NCBI GenBank assembly: GCA_028583605.1
Contig: CM053326.1
Span: 35,248,931-35,312,930 of the forward strand
Origin: Dastarcus helophoroides
Taxonomy: Eukaryota > Arthropoda > Insecta > Coleoptera > Bothrideridae
Direction of reading: 5' to 3'
DNA length: 64,000 bases
Shown: piece by piece, positions 44,801 through 56,800 of the stretch
How the letters are laid out: every line of letters begins with the position of its first letter
How positions within the stretch are numbered: position 1 is the stretch's first letter
Translations under genes and position numbers: made by a program
Notes under the pieces: model-generated
Told to the model about the DNA's origin: nothing
What the model saw: the letters and a program-made list of their open reading frames with translations, nothing else
Database searches by the model: none

Positions 44801-47800
44801 TTCAGTCTTTCAAAAAATTCACCAAGTCGTGACGATGTGCCAAAAATATTTGGGAAATGGAAAGCTTTCAATACGTTTCAAACCGGAAAAAGTCGAAATA
44901 TTAGTAGAAATCAGGATTTTAAAAAAGCGGAAACTTTGAAATGTCGACATTTAAAATAAAACGGAGACTTGCAATCAGAATTTCTAGAAATTCAAAATTA
45001 AAAAAAAATGGTAAAATCTCCAAATTGGAAAAAAATTCGAAATTTTGATAAAAATAGGATTTGAAAAGTAAAATTTTCAAATAAAGGTTAAAATTTCAAA
45101 AAACAATCGACACTTTGAAGTGAAACTGTCCACAATCAAGTCAAAATTCAGAATGGTGGATATTTTTAAATGTCGAAATTCGCAAAAGAAACTTAAAAAC
45201 TAAAATTTGAGAAAAAATCGAAATTTTGAATAAAAAATCGGAATGTGAAAAACCTGACAATTTTGGAATTTTTTTAAATGCAGTAATTACAAAAAGTCAA
45301 AATTGGGGAAAAAGTCTAAATTTTGGAGTCAGCATTTTGAGAGAAGTCAAAATATTTATAAAAATGAGAATTTGAAAAAAGGATAAAACAAGGTCGAAAT
45401 TTTTGATAAAAATGGGAATTAAGAAAAGGTGATACTTTGAAATGTCGACATATTTCAAAAAAGTCGAATTTTACAATAAAATTTATAATTTCAGAAACTT
45501 TTAACAAAAAATTCAGAATTTCGAAATAGTGAAATTATAAAATATTGAAATTTTAAAAGACGGAATTTTCATATAAAAAAGTTCAGCTTTCAAATAAGTC
45601 GAGCTTATCCTTTGAAATATAAAGTTGAAATTTTAAGGACAAAACAAATTTTCAAAAATTAAAAAAGCCAAAATTTCGAGAAAAAGTCGAAATTTGGAAA
45701 AAATCAGCATTACAGAAAGAAAAAAAACGAACTTATCCTTTGAAATATTAAGTCAAAATTTTCAGGACAAAACAAATTTTGAAAAATTACAAAAAGTCAA
45801 AATTTCGAGAAAAAGTCGAAATTTGGAAAAACTCAACATTACAGGTAAGTAAAATTAAAATTTTGAAGAAATGCACGCAGAAAAAATCAGATAGCATAAC
45901 TGATGTTAATTTTTTTTCTCTGAAGGGAGCGGAACCCTAATAAATTAAAGTAGATGTAGGAACTCACTGATGCCAGCTAACGACGTCAACTGTATTTCCA
46001 GCAAGAGTTAAAAATTCTTTAAAGTACTCCAAGCTGCTTTGTTTGTTTTGTTGGGGTCTCGTTGTGTCAGGGCCAATAATTAACGAATTTCTGTAACGGT
46101 AGTATCTTCTTAAAGCTCTTTTAAGAGATTTGAAATCTTCAGCCAACTGGGTTGCAGATAACTGTTTATTGAAGCGATGTTCAAAAGCATTTGGTTCTAC
46201 AAAAGTAATGTCGACAGTTAGTCATAGTTAAGAACACTTTGATAAAATAATGATGGCAACATCTCCCATACAAGTGCTTCTTTTTTAAGTTTAATCCTCT
46301 CGCAAAGGGTAACCCCACTATGCTTTCAAAGAACTGAGAGTAGGATGCGGAAACAAGGATAGATGGCGATGAACCGCCTTCTTAAACAAAGATAGGTTGT
46401 GATTTTTGGGGAAAATTCCTTTCGGTACCAAGTTTCATAACTTGGAAGTTCTATAGAAAAAAAGAGTCTCCATAGACAAAAGTCCTCACTGTGTCAAGCT
46501 GGACCGCACAGGAATTTGCTGTCTCCGACTGTCTAGTACGCCTCAAGAATCTTGCCCTTGGGGGGATCAATGCTATTAGTTCCTGCGAGCATTTTCCATA
46601 ATAGTTCTTGTAGAAAAGAGACAAGTCACCAACCATACGCCTGTGCTCTAGTGTTTGGAGAGAATCGGTCAGACTCTCGTCATCAATTAGGCGAATCGCT
46701 CTTTGAATTGAATCCAAGAGAACTAAAGTGTGTTTTGGGGATGAACTCCAAGCATGAGAACAGTATTGGCTAGTGTTGACCTAACTTGAGCTTTGTACAG
46801 TGTGAGTAGCTGATGAGAGGTGAAGCACTTTTTAGCTCTAAAAAGAAAGCCTAGCTTCTGAGAGGCGAATTTGTCAATGGGGCGCACATGATCGTCCCAA
46901 GAGAAGTTAGTGCTCGCATTCGGAAGGATTTTACCGTCCATTAGTATGTTTGTTGCATTATCCCTTGATGTTTTCTTAGAGAAAACCGCGGCCTGAGTTT
47001 TTGAAGTGTTGAAGTCGACCAAATTGTTCTTACCCCATTCCAGAATAATCTCGAGATTCCGATTAATCGTCTGTGTCTGCTGTTTCCTTAGTCGATCTAA
47101 AGCAGCGATAGGTAATGGTTTGTCGGATAAAAAAGATGACACAAGGTTAGCATCATCTGCGTAGCTGTATATAGAATTGGAAGTTGAAGCTAAGAGATCG
47201 TTTATGTGTAACAGAAATAGAGTAGGAGACAGAACCCCATTCCAGAATAATGTAGAGATCCCGATTAACCGTCTGTATCTGCTGTTCCCTTAGTCGATCT
47301 GAAGCAGCGATAGATAATGGTTTGTCGGAGAAAAAGATGACACAAGGTTACTATCATCTGCGTAGCTGTATATAGGATTGGAAGTTGAAACTAAGAGATC
47401 ATTTATGTGTACCAGAAATAGAGTAGGAGACAGAACAGACCCACGAGGCACCCCTGCGTTAATCGCAAATGTCTCGGATGAGATGCCATCGACGACGACC
47501 TGAAGAAATCTGTCAGCGAGAAAATTGGATATCAAATGACAGAGTCCAAGAGGAAGACCATAAGATGTTAATTTGGCGAGAAGAGATCGGTGCCAGACTC
47601 TGTCGAAAGCCTTTGAGATATCCAATGCCACAATCCTAGCCTCACCATGTTTTTCCATAGCTGAGTTACAGATATGAGTAACATATGCCAGTAGATCGTC
47701 AGTGGAACGTTCTTGTCTAAAACCGCATTGCCTGTCGGAGATGATTCTATTTTCCTCCAGTATATTTGAGAATCTCGATGTTGGATAACCTTTTCCATCA

Positions 47801-50800
47801 CTTTAGATATAACGGGTAACAAAGATATAGGGCGATGGTTGTTAGCCTGATTCCTTTTTCCCTTTTTAGGAACAGGCTGCGCTCTCGCAGAGTTCCAGAT
47901 GTTAGGAAATACACCTTTGTTGTAAGAGAGTGTGAACACTTTGCTTAGGACAGGAGTCAACTCTGGGGCGCACTTCTTAAAGAACAATAGCGGAAATGCC
48001 ATCAAGGCCAGAAGCTTTCGAGATGTCGAACTCAAAGAGAATCTTCCTGATTGTGCGTTGTCTGAAAACAGTTTCAGGCATCGAAGTGTCAATCTTGGGA
48101 AGAATAGGAGGTTCTGGATTTCGAGAATCAAGATTGGAATTTTCAGCAAACATTAAGGCTAACATGTCAGCCTTTTTCTTAGAGGTAGTAGCAATATTGT
48201 TATTTTCATCGAGTAAAGGTGGAAAATTTGAAGGTGTAAAATTCTTTCCAATCGACTTTGCAAATCCCCAAAAGAATCTGGAACCGTTCGGAAAGTTGAT
48301 AAGCCTCTGGCGCATTTTACGATCGAAATCACCTTTTGCCTCGTCAATAACCTGTTTACAAGAATTTCGTCCAGATATGGTCCGAGTTTCGACTGAGGGA
48401 TTATTTCGCCAACGACGATATGCGCGATTGCGGGGGAAAGCCCGAGTACATATTTTACTGGACCAAGACTTACTGGTTGAAGACTTCTTTTGGGAGTGGG
48501 GAATTGAGCATTCCATACCAATCAGGATAGTTTCCATGATGGATTCGGCGACTAAGAAAGGGTTGTCTGAGTTAAAGCAAACTTCCTGCCATGGGAAAGA
48601 TGCAAAGAAGTCTCTTAAATCTTCCCAGTTTGCAGAGTTAAAGTGCCAAACCTTACGGGACTGCGTCTGGGAAGGAGGTGGTATATGAAGCTTGAAGTTG
48701 AAACTTTATAGTGTTTGTGAGTAAATATTTTTACCATTTCCAAGTTCCCAGTTTATATTATCGAGACTATGTCTATTCGAAAAGTCAAAAAGTTCGTCCG
48801 CATTGGTATAATTCCAGTCGCCATTTTTTGTCCTTTTTAAAACATTCAGGTCGAATACTAAATCAAAGTTTGCCGCCTCTGATAATTTGTTTAAGGCTAA
48901 CCACTGATCACCTAAAATCGTACAGTTTTCATAACATTTTCGAATATAGTTATCAATTTTTACCTGTCATGGTAAAATCAAAGTCCGTTAGACTTTCTAT
49001 ATAATCTCCATGAGATAATCTATTTAATATCTCCATATTCTTATCACTGATGTTATCATTTGAGGTACTCTCATTTGGAGAAAATGTCAGACAGTCAGCC
49101 AAATTTCCCCCGACTCTTAAGTATGCCGGAGATAATTGTTTCATCAAATAGATTATTCGAGGATCACTAAAAGGATTGTAAATTTTTATAATAATTGTTA
49201 AATGCTTACATAAAAAAATAGCTGCTCGAAATAAAAAAATATATATCACATTGTATTTTTACTTAAGTCGTTCTTAAAACATATTATACGGGGTGGTTAG
49301 GGAGGAACCCCCAATATGCAAAGAAAAGTAGGAGATTGGATTTGATACTTACGTGGTGTCCAATCCAGAAAAATTAGAGGCGATATTTGAGGTGTCTAAA
49401 GCCACGCTTAGAAATTTTTTATTTGTTTGCCTTAAATAACCCTCAAAGTTCACGTAAGTAATATGACGATATTCATGATTTTCTAACATCTGAATGGTAA
49501 ATATAAACATTAATAATACTGGTATTCCCAGGGTGAAAGGGATAATAATGTAAGGCAAATTTGATTTGCCCGCCCTAAAAATAAGAACTTAAGTCACATG
49601 CTAGCATTCTCTAGGAATGTCTACTTAAAATCAGTTAGATATTAAAAATAAATCATCGATTAAAAAAAAATTGAAATTTACCGCTTTCCCACTTCCATAA
49701 CGTAACATGCATTTAAAGCATTACGAAATTAAACAATCATAAACTTATATTTGGAATGATTTCGCACAACAATTATCTATTATATTTTCAATATAATCAA
49801 TATAAGAGCTTATCTCCCACATGATGCGAAGACATGAATTGTGCGTGTATTTTCAATATGTGTATGAAATACAGGCACCAATATTAAAAATAAACCACTC
49901 GATTAAATTAGAACTTAAGATAAAAATCTGGCATCAAAATAGATCTAAATGAATAGGGTTAATTACACTGGCCAATACAAAAATGTTTCCTTCACTTTGT
50001 GATGACTAAAAAAAAATATTAGCTCCAATATCTGTGAGCACACTAGGTGAAAATACATATTTAACGCATTGAGAAAAAACGACATAGTATAATCATTATT
50101 TAAGTAATTATTTTTTTTTTTTTGGTTCAATCGCACGAACAATATTGAAAGTCAATTTAATTTTTTAAAATGACAGTTATATTCTAAGAGTTTTAAATTA
50201 ATGAAAAACACCAAGTAAGTAGACGGGTCCAGAAAAAATCATGTAATGGCTTCATAAAATCCTCGAATTTTGAAATAATCTAACAGAATCTTTTTCAGTG
50301 CTTATTTGATGATCAAATAGCTCAAGGAACTAATAAGAGAAATTGAGTGTGACTGAACAAAATGAATTTTAAGTGACAATTCATGGTATTTTTGCAGAAG
50401 TATTGCCACCAACACCCAGTATCTTGTCTTTTGGTGCCTAAAGTTTCCTTTAAGTTTTTCCAAACTTTTTTTCTCTTCCCCCAAAATCGCTCAAACGCAG
50501 TGCCGAAATTATGACCCAATAAAAATACATACCTTTTTCAACTTTTGCATCACTAAATGAATGGTTTCTCAAATATCTTGAGAGTCTTCCGTGATTCGTG
50601 ACTTTGAGAAAACTTTCATCAAATAAGATTTATATGAAGCGGTCATGTTTTTTTTTCGGATCTACGAGAGGCATGGAAAAAACAAGACACTCGCTATTCA
50701 TTGAAATTCTGATTGCTTGAATATAAATTGTTTGCTTATTTCTGGACATGTTGAACAAGAAAAAATTGAACGTCACTGTATCTTCAAAGCAAGAGATAAT

Positions 50801-53800
50801 CGGTATTCGGAATTTTTGAATTCAGTAGGTGGAAATACATAAGAATTAGCTAATTTTAAAGCCGAAATAGTTTCGTTATCGTGGAGTGCTCTTTTCAAGT
50901 GTTGTCTTTCTATTTACAAAAAGATTTTACAAGAGTTTGCCATTTGATTTAACCAAGTTCGCATATCACGAACAAAAGTTATCGTTCAAAATTCCATACG
51001 GAAGTATGCATTTCTTGTTCTTTTATAACGACCGTAACTAACTATTTAAGTTTCCCCTTGGTGGTTCTTTCTAAAGTTAATTAATTGTATTTAATATTTT
51101 ACCTCATTGTCATGTCCTGAACTTGTACATTTTCATCTGCAACAGAAAAAAATAAATTTTGACTACCAAAGGATTATTTATTAAGATGGATCGACTTTAT
51201 CCGAATACTTAAGATTATGACGATGATACGATGTGCTATATGAAATGATGATGGCGATATGCTGTTTAGTTTCAAATGAAGCTTCTGATTAGTTTCTAGT
51301 GTCTTATCCAGTCGATAAGGTACAAGTACTATGTGAATACAATAGGATAGTGGAAAAAGAAAATATTACTAATGAAATTTTGTTTTTCATCGAAATTTTG
51401 GGCACCAAATGATTATTAACGTGGATCGACTTTATTCGAATACGTAAGATTACGATGACGATGTGCTGTTTAGTTCCTAATGAAGCTTCCAATTAATTTT
51501 TAATGTTTTTAGCATAACCAATCTGTAGGGTATAGCTTAGAAAGATGTAACATATGAAGACAGAATTGTGATGGAAAAAGAAAATATTACAGATCAACTT
51601 TCGTTTTTCATTGAAATTTTGACCACAAAATGATTATTAAAATGAATACGAATACGTAAAATTATGAAGGCGATCTGCGGTTTATTTTAAAATGGAGCTT
51701 CTGATTAGTTTCTAGAGTCTCTAGCATAAGCATTCAATAACGAACTGCTTGGCACAAAGTTCATATGAAGGCAAAATTATAGCGGAAAAGGAATATATTA
51801 CTGATGAAATTTCGTTTTCCATTCAAATTTTGACCACCAAATGATTATTAAAGTGGATCGATTTTATTTGAATTAGGGATGTCGATCTGAGATGGATTAA
51901 TCGAAAAATTGATCTTTTCAAGTCTTAAGGTCGATTTTTTAGATCGATCTCAAATATAGGATCGATCTAATGAACGATTCAAAAATCCTAAGAATCGGAT
52001 CGATTTACCATAGGTGCAGGTCACTGTAAATTGAATGAGATTTTTTTTTATTTTTATTTAAGTGTATTTATGTCGTTATGTTATTATCTACTTCCATCTA
52101 CTAATAATAGCTGGGTTAATAAGTCAACAGATGGCAGCATTACCATTTTTTTTTCATTCATTATATCGTCGACTGAATAGGAAAGATAACTGTGGTGCAG
52201 TATTGTCATATATTTGAGGTAAAATTCCGTACATTCTGGACATATGCAGTTAAAATTACCATATATTCACAAAAATTACTTTACGTTATTTTATTACCTG
52301 TTACCGGTCTTAAAAACTTTTATTTAGTGGTTAAAAACGTTACACACATATTAAGGGGTAACACCACTGTAACAGCCCAAAAAAACCTGTTTTTTTGTCA
52401 TTTTTTTTTGGGTGGAAGGAAAGGTAATAAAATTATAATATTGAAGGAAGTTATTAAGCGTATATTTAAGTAACAAAATAGAAAAGTATTATAAAATAAT
52501 ATTCAAAAATGACGGCACCACGGCCATTTTCGCGAGGCACGTAGAATTTGAGGCGCTCTGCGGCACGCAGTGTACCTGCTGCAAATTTGGATTTAGAATA
52601 AAAATAAAAATAACACTTATTGTACATGCTTATAGCTAGAGAAATACGTAGGGGATTTTAAAAATATTGATTTTTGTGTGATTGGCGAGTATTTGAATTA
52701 AATCGTTAAATTTTCAACAAAAAAAAGATAATCATTTGTTAATAAATAATGATTAAATTAACTTATCAAAAATTCCCTACGTATTTCTCTTCAAAATCTT
52801 ATTTTAAAGATATTTTAACAAATTCGAATGAAAAGAATGAAAATTGTTGGAGTTATGGTGCGTGCCGTTTTGAAAAATCGTGTTTCGAGAAAAACACATT
52901 TAAAGTTTTGAAATGCATTATAGACATGAAAAAATGTAAAATTTGACAGTTTAATTTTTTTTACTATTAATCTGCTATCCCAGGACCATACAGCTGCCCT
53001 TCTTCCAGTTACACCAAGACTCTGAGCACTTCTCGTGCTGCGGATTTTCGTCGGTTGATAACTCATGAAATAAGGTTGTCCAGATTTCATTTTTCATATT
53101 TTCCAAGGAATCCGAATTCCGACGTTTAGCCAGGCCATAATAAATTGTTAATTGATCAATTAATTTTGCAGTTAATTTACCTTTTCCTCCGAGGCCTTTA
53201 ACTTTTTTTTTCAGATTTCCCAATCGAGTGCCCATTATCTTTTGTACCTGATCAATGCACTCTTTCTTTTGCGCTTAAAAATTTTCGTACGGATTTTTAT
53301 CCATTATTCCTTTGAAGGTTTTGCTGTCACCATCACCGATGTAGTTTGCGTATTTGAGACCGTGCAAAGTTTAGGATCGTTGGAACATCTGGACGACAGA
53401 GTCTACCTCCATCTTACCAGCTGAGCCTTCATGGTTCGCTTGACATTCATCGACGTGTTTTTTGTACCATTCTTCATACTCACTTGTTTCCAATTTATTC
53501 TTCCAGTGCTCGCAAGACTTACAGTACTTTGACTTCACTTCAACATCGACGATTTTGCCTGTAAACCATCCAATCAATGAGGTGATTCCAAAAAGCGAAG
53601 AAAATTCGCGTTTCCTCCACGAGCCATCACCGGAAACAGTTATCCCTTCAAGTTGTCCATCTTCTTCACTTTTCTTTTTCTCTTCTAGCGCTGCTTTCTT
53701 TATACTAGCCTCTCGCACGGTTGCTGTTGCGATCGAAATCATATCCACTAATTTGTCGTAAAAAGATTGAAATATCGGTCGTGGCAATTCCATAAAAACA

Positions 53801-56800
53801 CAAAACTTTATTATTCCATTTAGTCCTATTCCTAGTAGTCGCACTGCTAACACGATTCGACGGTTACTTTCATATGCATTTCGTATGAATTTACTACTTG
53901 GAATAACAGCATCTGGACATTTCGGACAAACGATAACTATTTTGAAGCCTAAGCCCCGAGGACTTCTTTCATGAAACTTGATGTCTGAATCACACGTTTT
54001 ACACTACACGTCTTGTGAAATGACAGAGAAAACGGCAACAAAATTTATAATTCTATAGCTTAATTCATAATTAATATCAAAATCTTCATCACTAACTTCT
54101 AATTTTTGCGCAGAAGCACTGACTTCTTTCGAATCACACTCAGTCTCATATCTATTCAACGGTCGTCTCGATGACGCGTTGCTCCGACGCCGCGTTGGAT
54201 AGGATTTTTTCGTACCTTTCTTGCCCTGTTACACTTTTGCATTACTCATTGTAACTTACAAATAAACTGTTAAAAATCAGCACTACACACAAAAATCGTG
54301 ATTTCATGCGACGAAATTATGTCCTTTTTGTACACGTGTTTACTCTACACTAACGTACTATTGATAAGAAATGCTTCTACGTGAATATAAATGCTTTATA
54401 ATGACATCTGTTAGTGTATTTAAGAATATAGAAATCAAAGGGTAGGACATCAGGCTGTACCTTCCCAGCAGGTATTCATCTGACGCAGGTGTCGTTTCAG
54501 AGCGCTTGGGAAAGAGCTCGAAATTACAAGAAAAAAAAATACTTTGAGGTATAAAATATTTTTCCCCATATTTTAAAAGGTTCAAAGTATTTTTTAAGCC
54601 TAAAAAAAATAAACGATTTTTTGAAAAATTTACAGTGGTGTTACCCCTTAATAAATACACTACAAAATTTGAATTTTTGAATTATAAATTACAAGAGGGT
54701 AGAAAGAACATCAATTTGAAAAAAAGTTATCACGGAATGGTGACTTTTCGTCCTCTAAATCCCGAGATTAAAGTCGAAATTTCGACTTTAATATCAAAAT
54801 TTGGAAAAAAAGTCGAAATTTGGTGTTTAGAGTCGAAATTTCTAGAAAAAAGTAGAAATTTCAATTTTTAAATCGAAATTTAACGAAATGTTACCAAGGC
54901 GTAGAAAGGACATCGGTTAAAAAAAATGTTATTTTAAAAATTAGGCTCTTTTCTCAAACTTCGACTTTTATTTCGAGTTTTGGTTTTTCTTCTCAAATTA
55001 CGACCCTTTTCTCAAAATTTCGACTTTGAAAATCTGAACTTTTTTGAAATGTTACAAAGGAAATCGATTTAAAAAAATATTATTTTTAGAAATTTCGACT
55101 TTTTTTCTCAAGTTTCGATTTTAAGCTCGAAATTTCGACTTTTTTCTCGAAATTTCGACTTTTTTTTCAAATTCTCAAAATTTCGACCTTTTTCTTCAAA
55201 TATTTACTTTTTTCTCAAATTTCGATTTTTCTCGAAATATTAAAATTTTTCTCAAAACTTCGTTTTTTGTTTCTCAAATTTCGACGTTTTTCTCGAAATT
55301 TTGACCTTAATATCGAAATTTCGACTTTTTTCTCAAAATCTAGACTTTTTTCTCGAAATTTTGACCTTAATATCGAAATTTTGACCTTAATATCGAGATT
55401 TCGACATTTTTCTCGAAATTTCAACCTTAAACTCAACATTTCGACTTCTTTTCTCAAAATTTCGACTCCTTTATCAAAATTCGACTTTTTTCTGGAAATT
55501 ATTCCGACTTTGTTCTGATTATTTTTTTTAAATGTTACAACGGCGCAGAAAGGATATCGATTAAAAAAAATGTTGTTTTTAGAAATTTCGACTTTTTTCC
55601 CAAACTTCGATTTTAAATTCGAAATTTCGACTTTTTTCTCGAAATTTAGATTTTTTTCTCAAATTTCGACTTTCTTTCTTAAAATTTCGACTTTTTTCTT
55701 GAAATTTTGACCTTTGTCGCGAAATTTAGTTTTTTGTTCTTAAATTTCAACTTTTTTCTCGAAATTTTGACCTTAATATTGAAATTTCGAAATTATTCCG
55801 GAAATTTCGAATCTGAAGTCAAAATTTCGACTTTTTTTCGAAATTTCGCCTTTTTTTTTCTCAAAATTTCGACTTTTTCTCGAAATTTCAACATTTTTCT
55901 CAAATTTCGACTTTTTTCTCGAAATTTCCACCTTAATCTGAAAAGCTCGAGTTTTTTTCTCGAAATTTGTTTTTTTTTTCTCAATTTTCGATATTTTTCT
56001 CAAATATCAAGTTTTTTTGAGCTTGATATCGAAATTTCGACATTTTTCTCGACATTTCGACCTTAAACTCAAAATTTCGACTTTTTTTTCTACAAATTTC
56101 GACTTTTTCCCAAATGTCGAATTTTTTCTCAAATTCCGACTTTTTTCTCGAAGTTTTGATTTTAATCACGGAATTTCGATTTAAAACTCGAAATTTCGAC
56201 TTTTTTCTCGAAATTTCAACTTTAATTTCGAAATTTCTAAAAAAAAAAAAAAAATTGCTAATTAAAAATAGCAATTATTGGTCGCAGTGGTGGGACGCAA
56301 CTGTCATCTGCTTAATTTAACCATAGAGTGTGCTTATTATAGAGCTACTTATTCTCGAAATTTCGAGAAAATATTCGATATCAAAGTCGAAATTTCAAAA
56401 TTAAAGTCGAAATTTCGAGATTAATGTCGGAATTTTAGGAAAAAAGTAGAAATTTCAAGAAAAAAGTCGAATTTTCGAGAAAAAAGTCGAAATTTTGAGT
56501 GTAAAGTCGAAATTTCGGGTTTAAAGCCGAAATTTCGAGTTTAAATCCGAAATTTCGAGATTAAAGTCAAAATTTCGAGAAAAAAAGTCGAAATTTCGAA
56601 AAAATCGAAATTTTGAGAATAAAGTCAAAATCGTTAAAAATATTTTTTTTAAATCAGTGTCCTTTTTACGCCTTTGTAAAATGTGGAAATTTCAAAATAT
56701 AATTTTTTTTAATCAAAGCCTTTCTACGCTTTTGTAAAATGTGGACTTTGAGGTCGAAATTTCGAATTTTTTCTCGAAAATTCTACTTTAACCTTGAAAT

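Noticed and set aside
43529..45507. Phe/Lys-rich small frames in heparanase intron 6
   Set aside because: Compositional products of the low-complexity array.
48711..49004. Plus-strand frames over 47932-49004
   Set aside because: They are antisense to the LINE and to heparanase exons 4 and 5, which have splice sites and strong homology on the minus strand.
55215..56274. Several Lys/Arg/Glu-rich and Phe-rich open frames on both strands
   Set aside because: They are translations of the ~20-base aaatttcgac unit; composition and repetition explain them.
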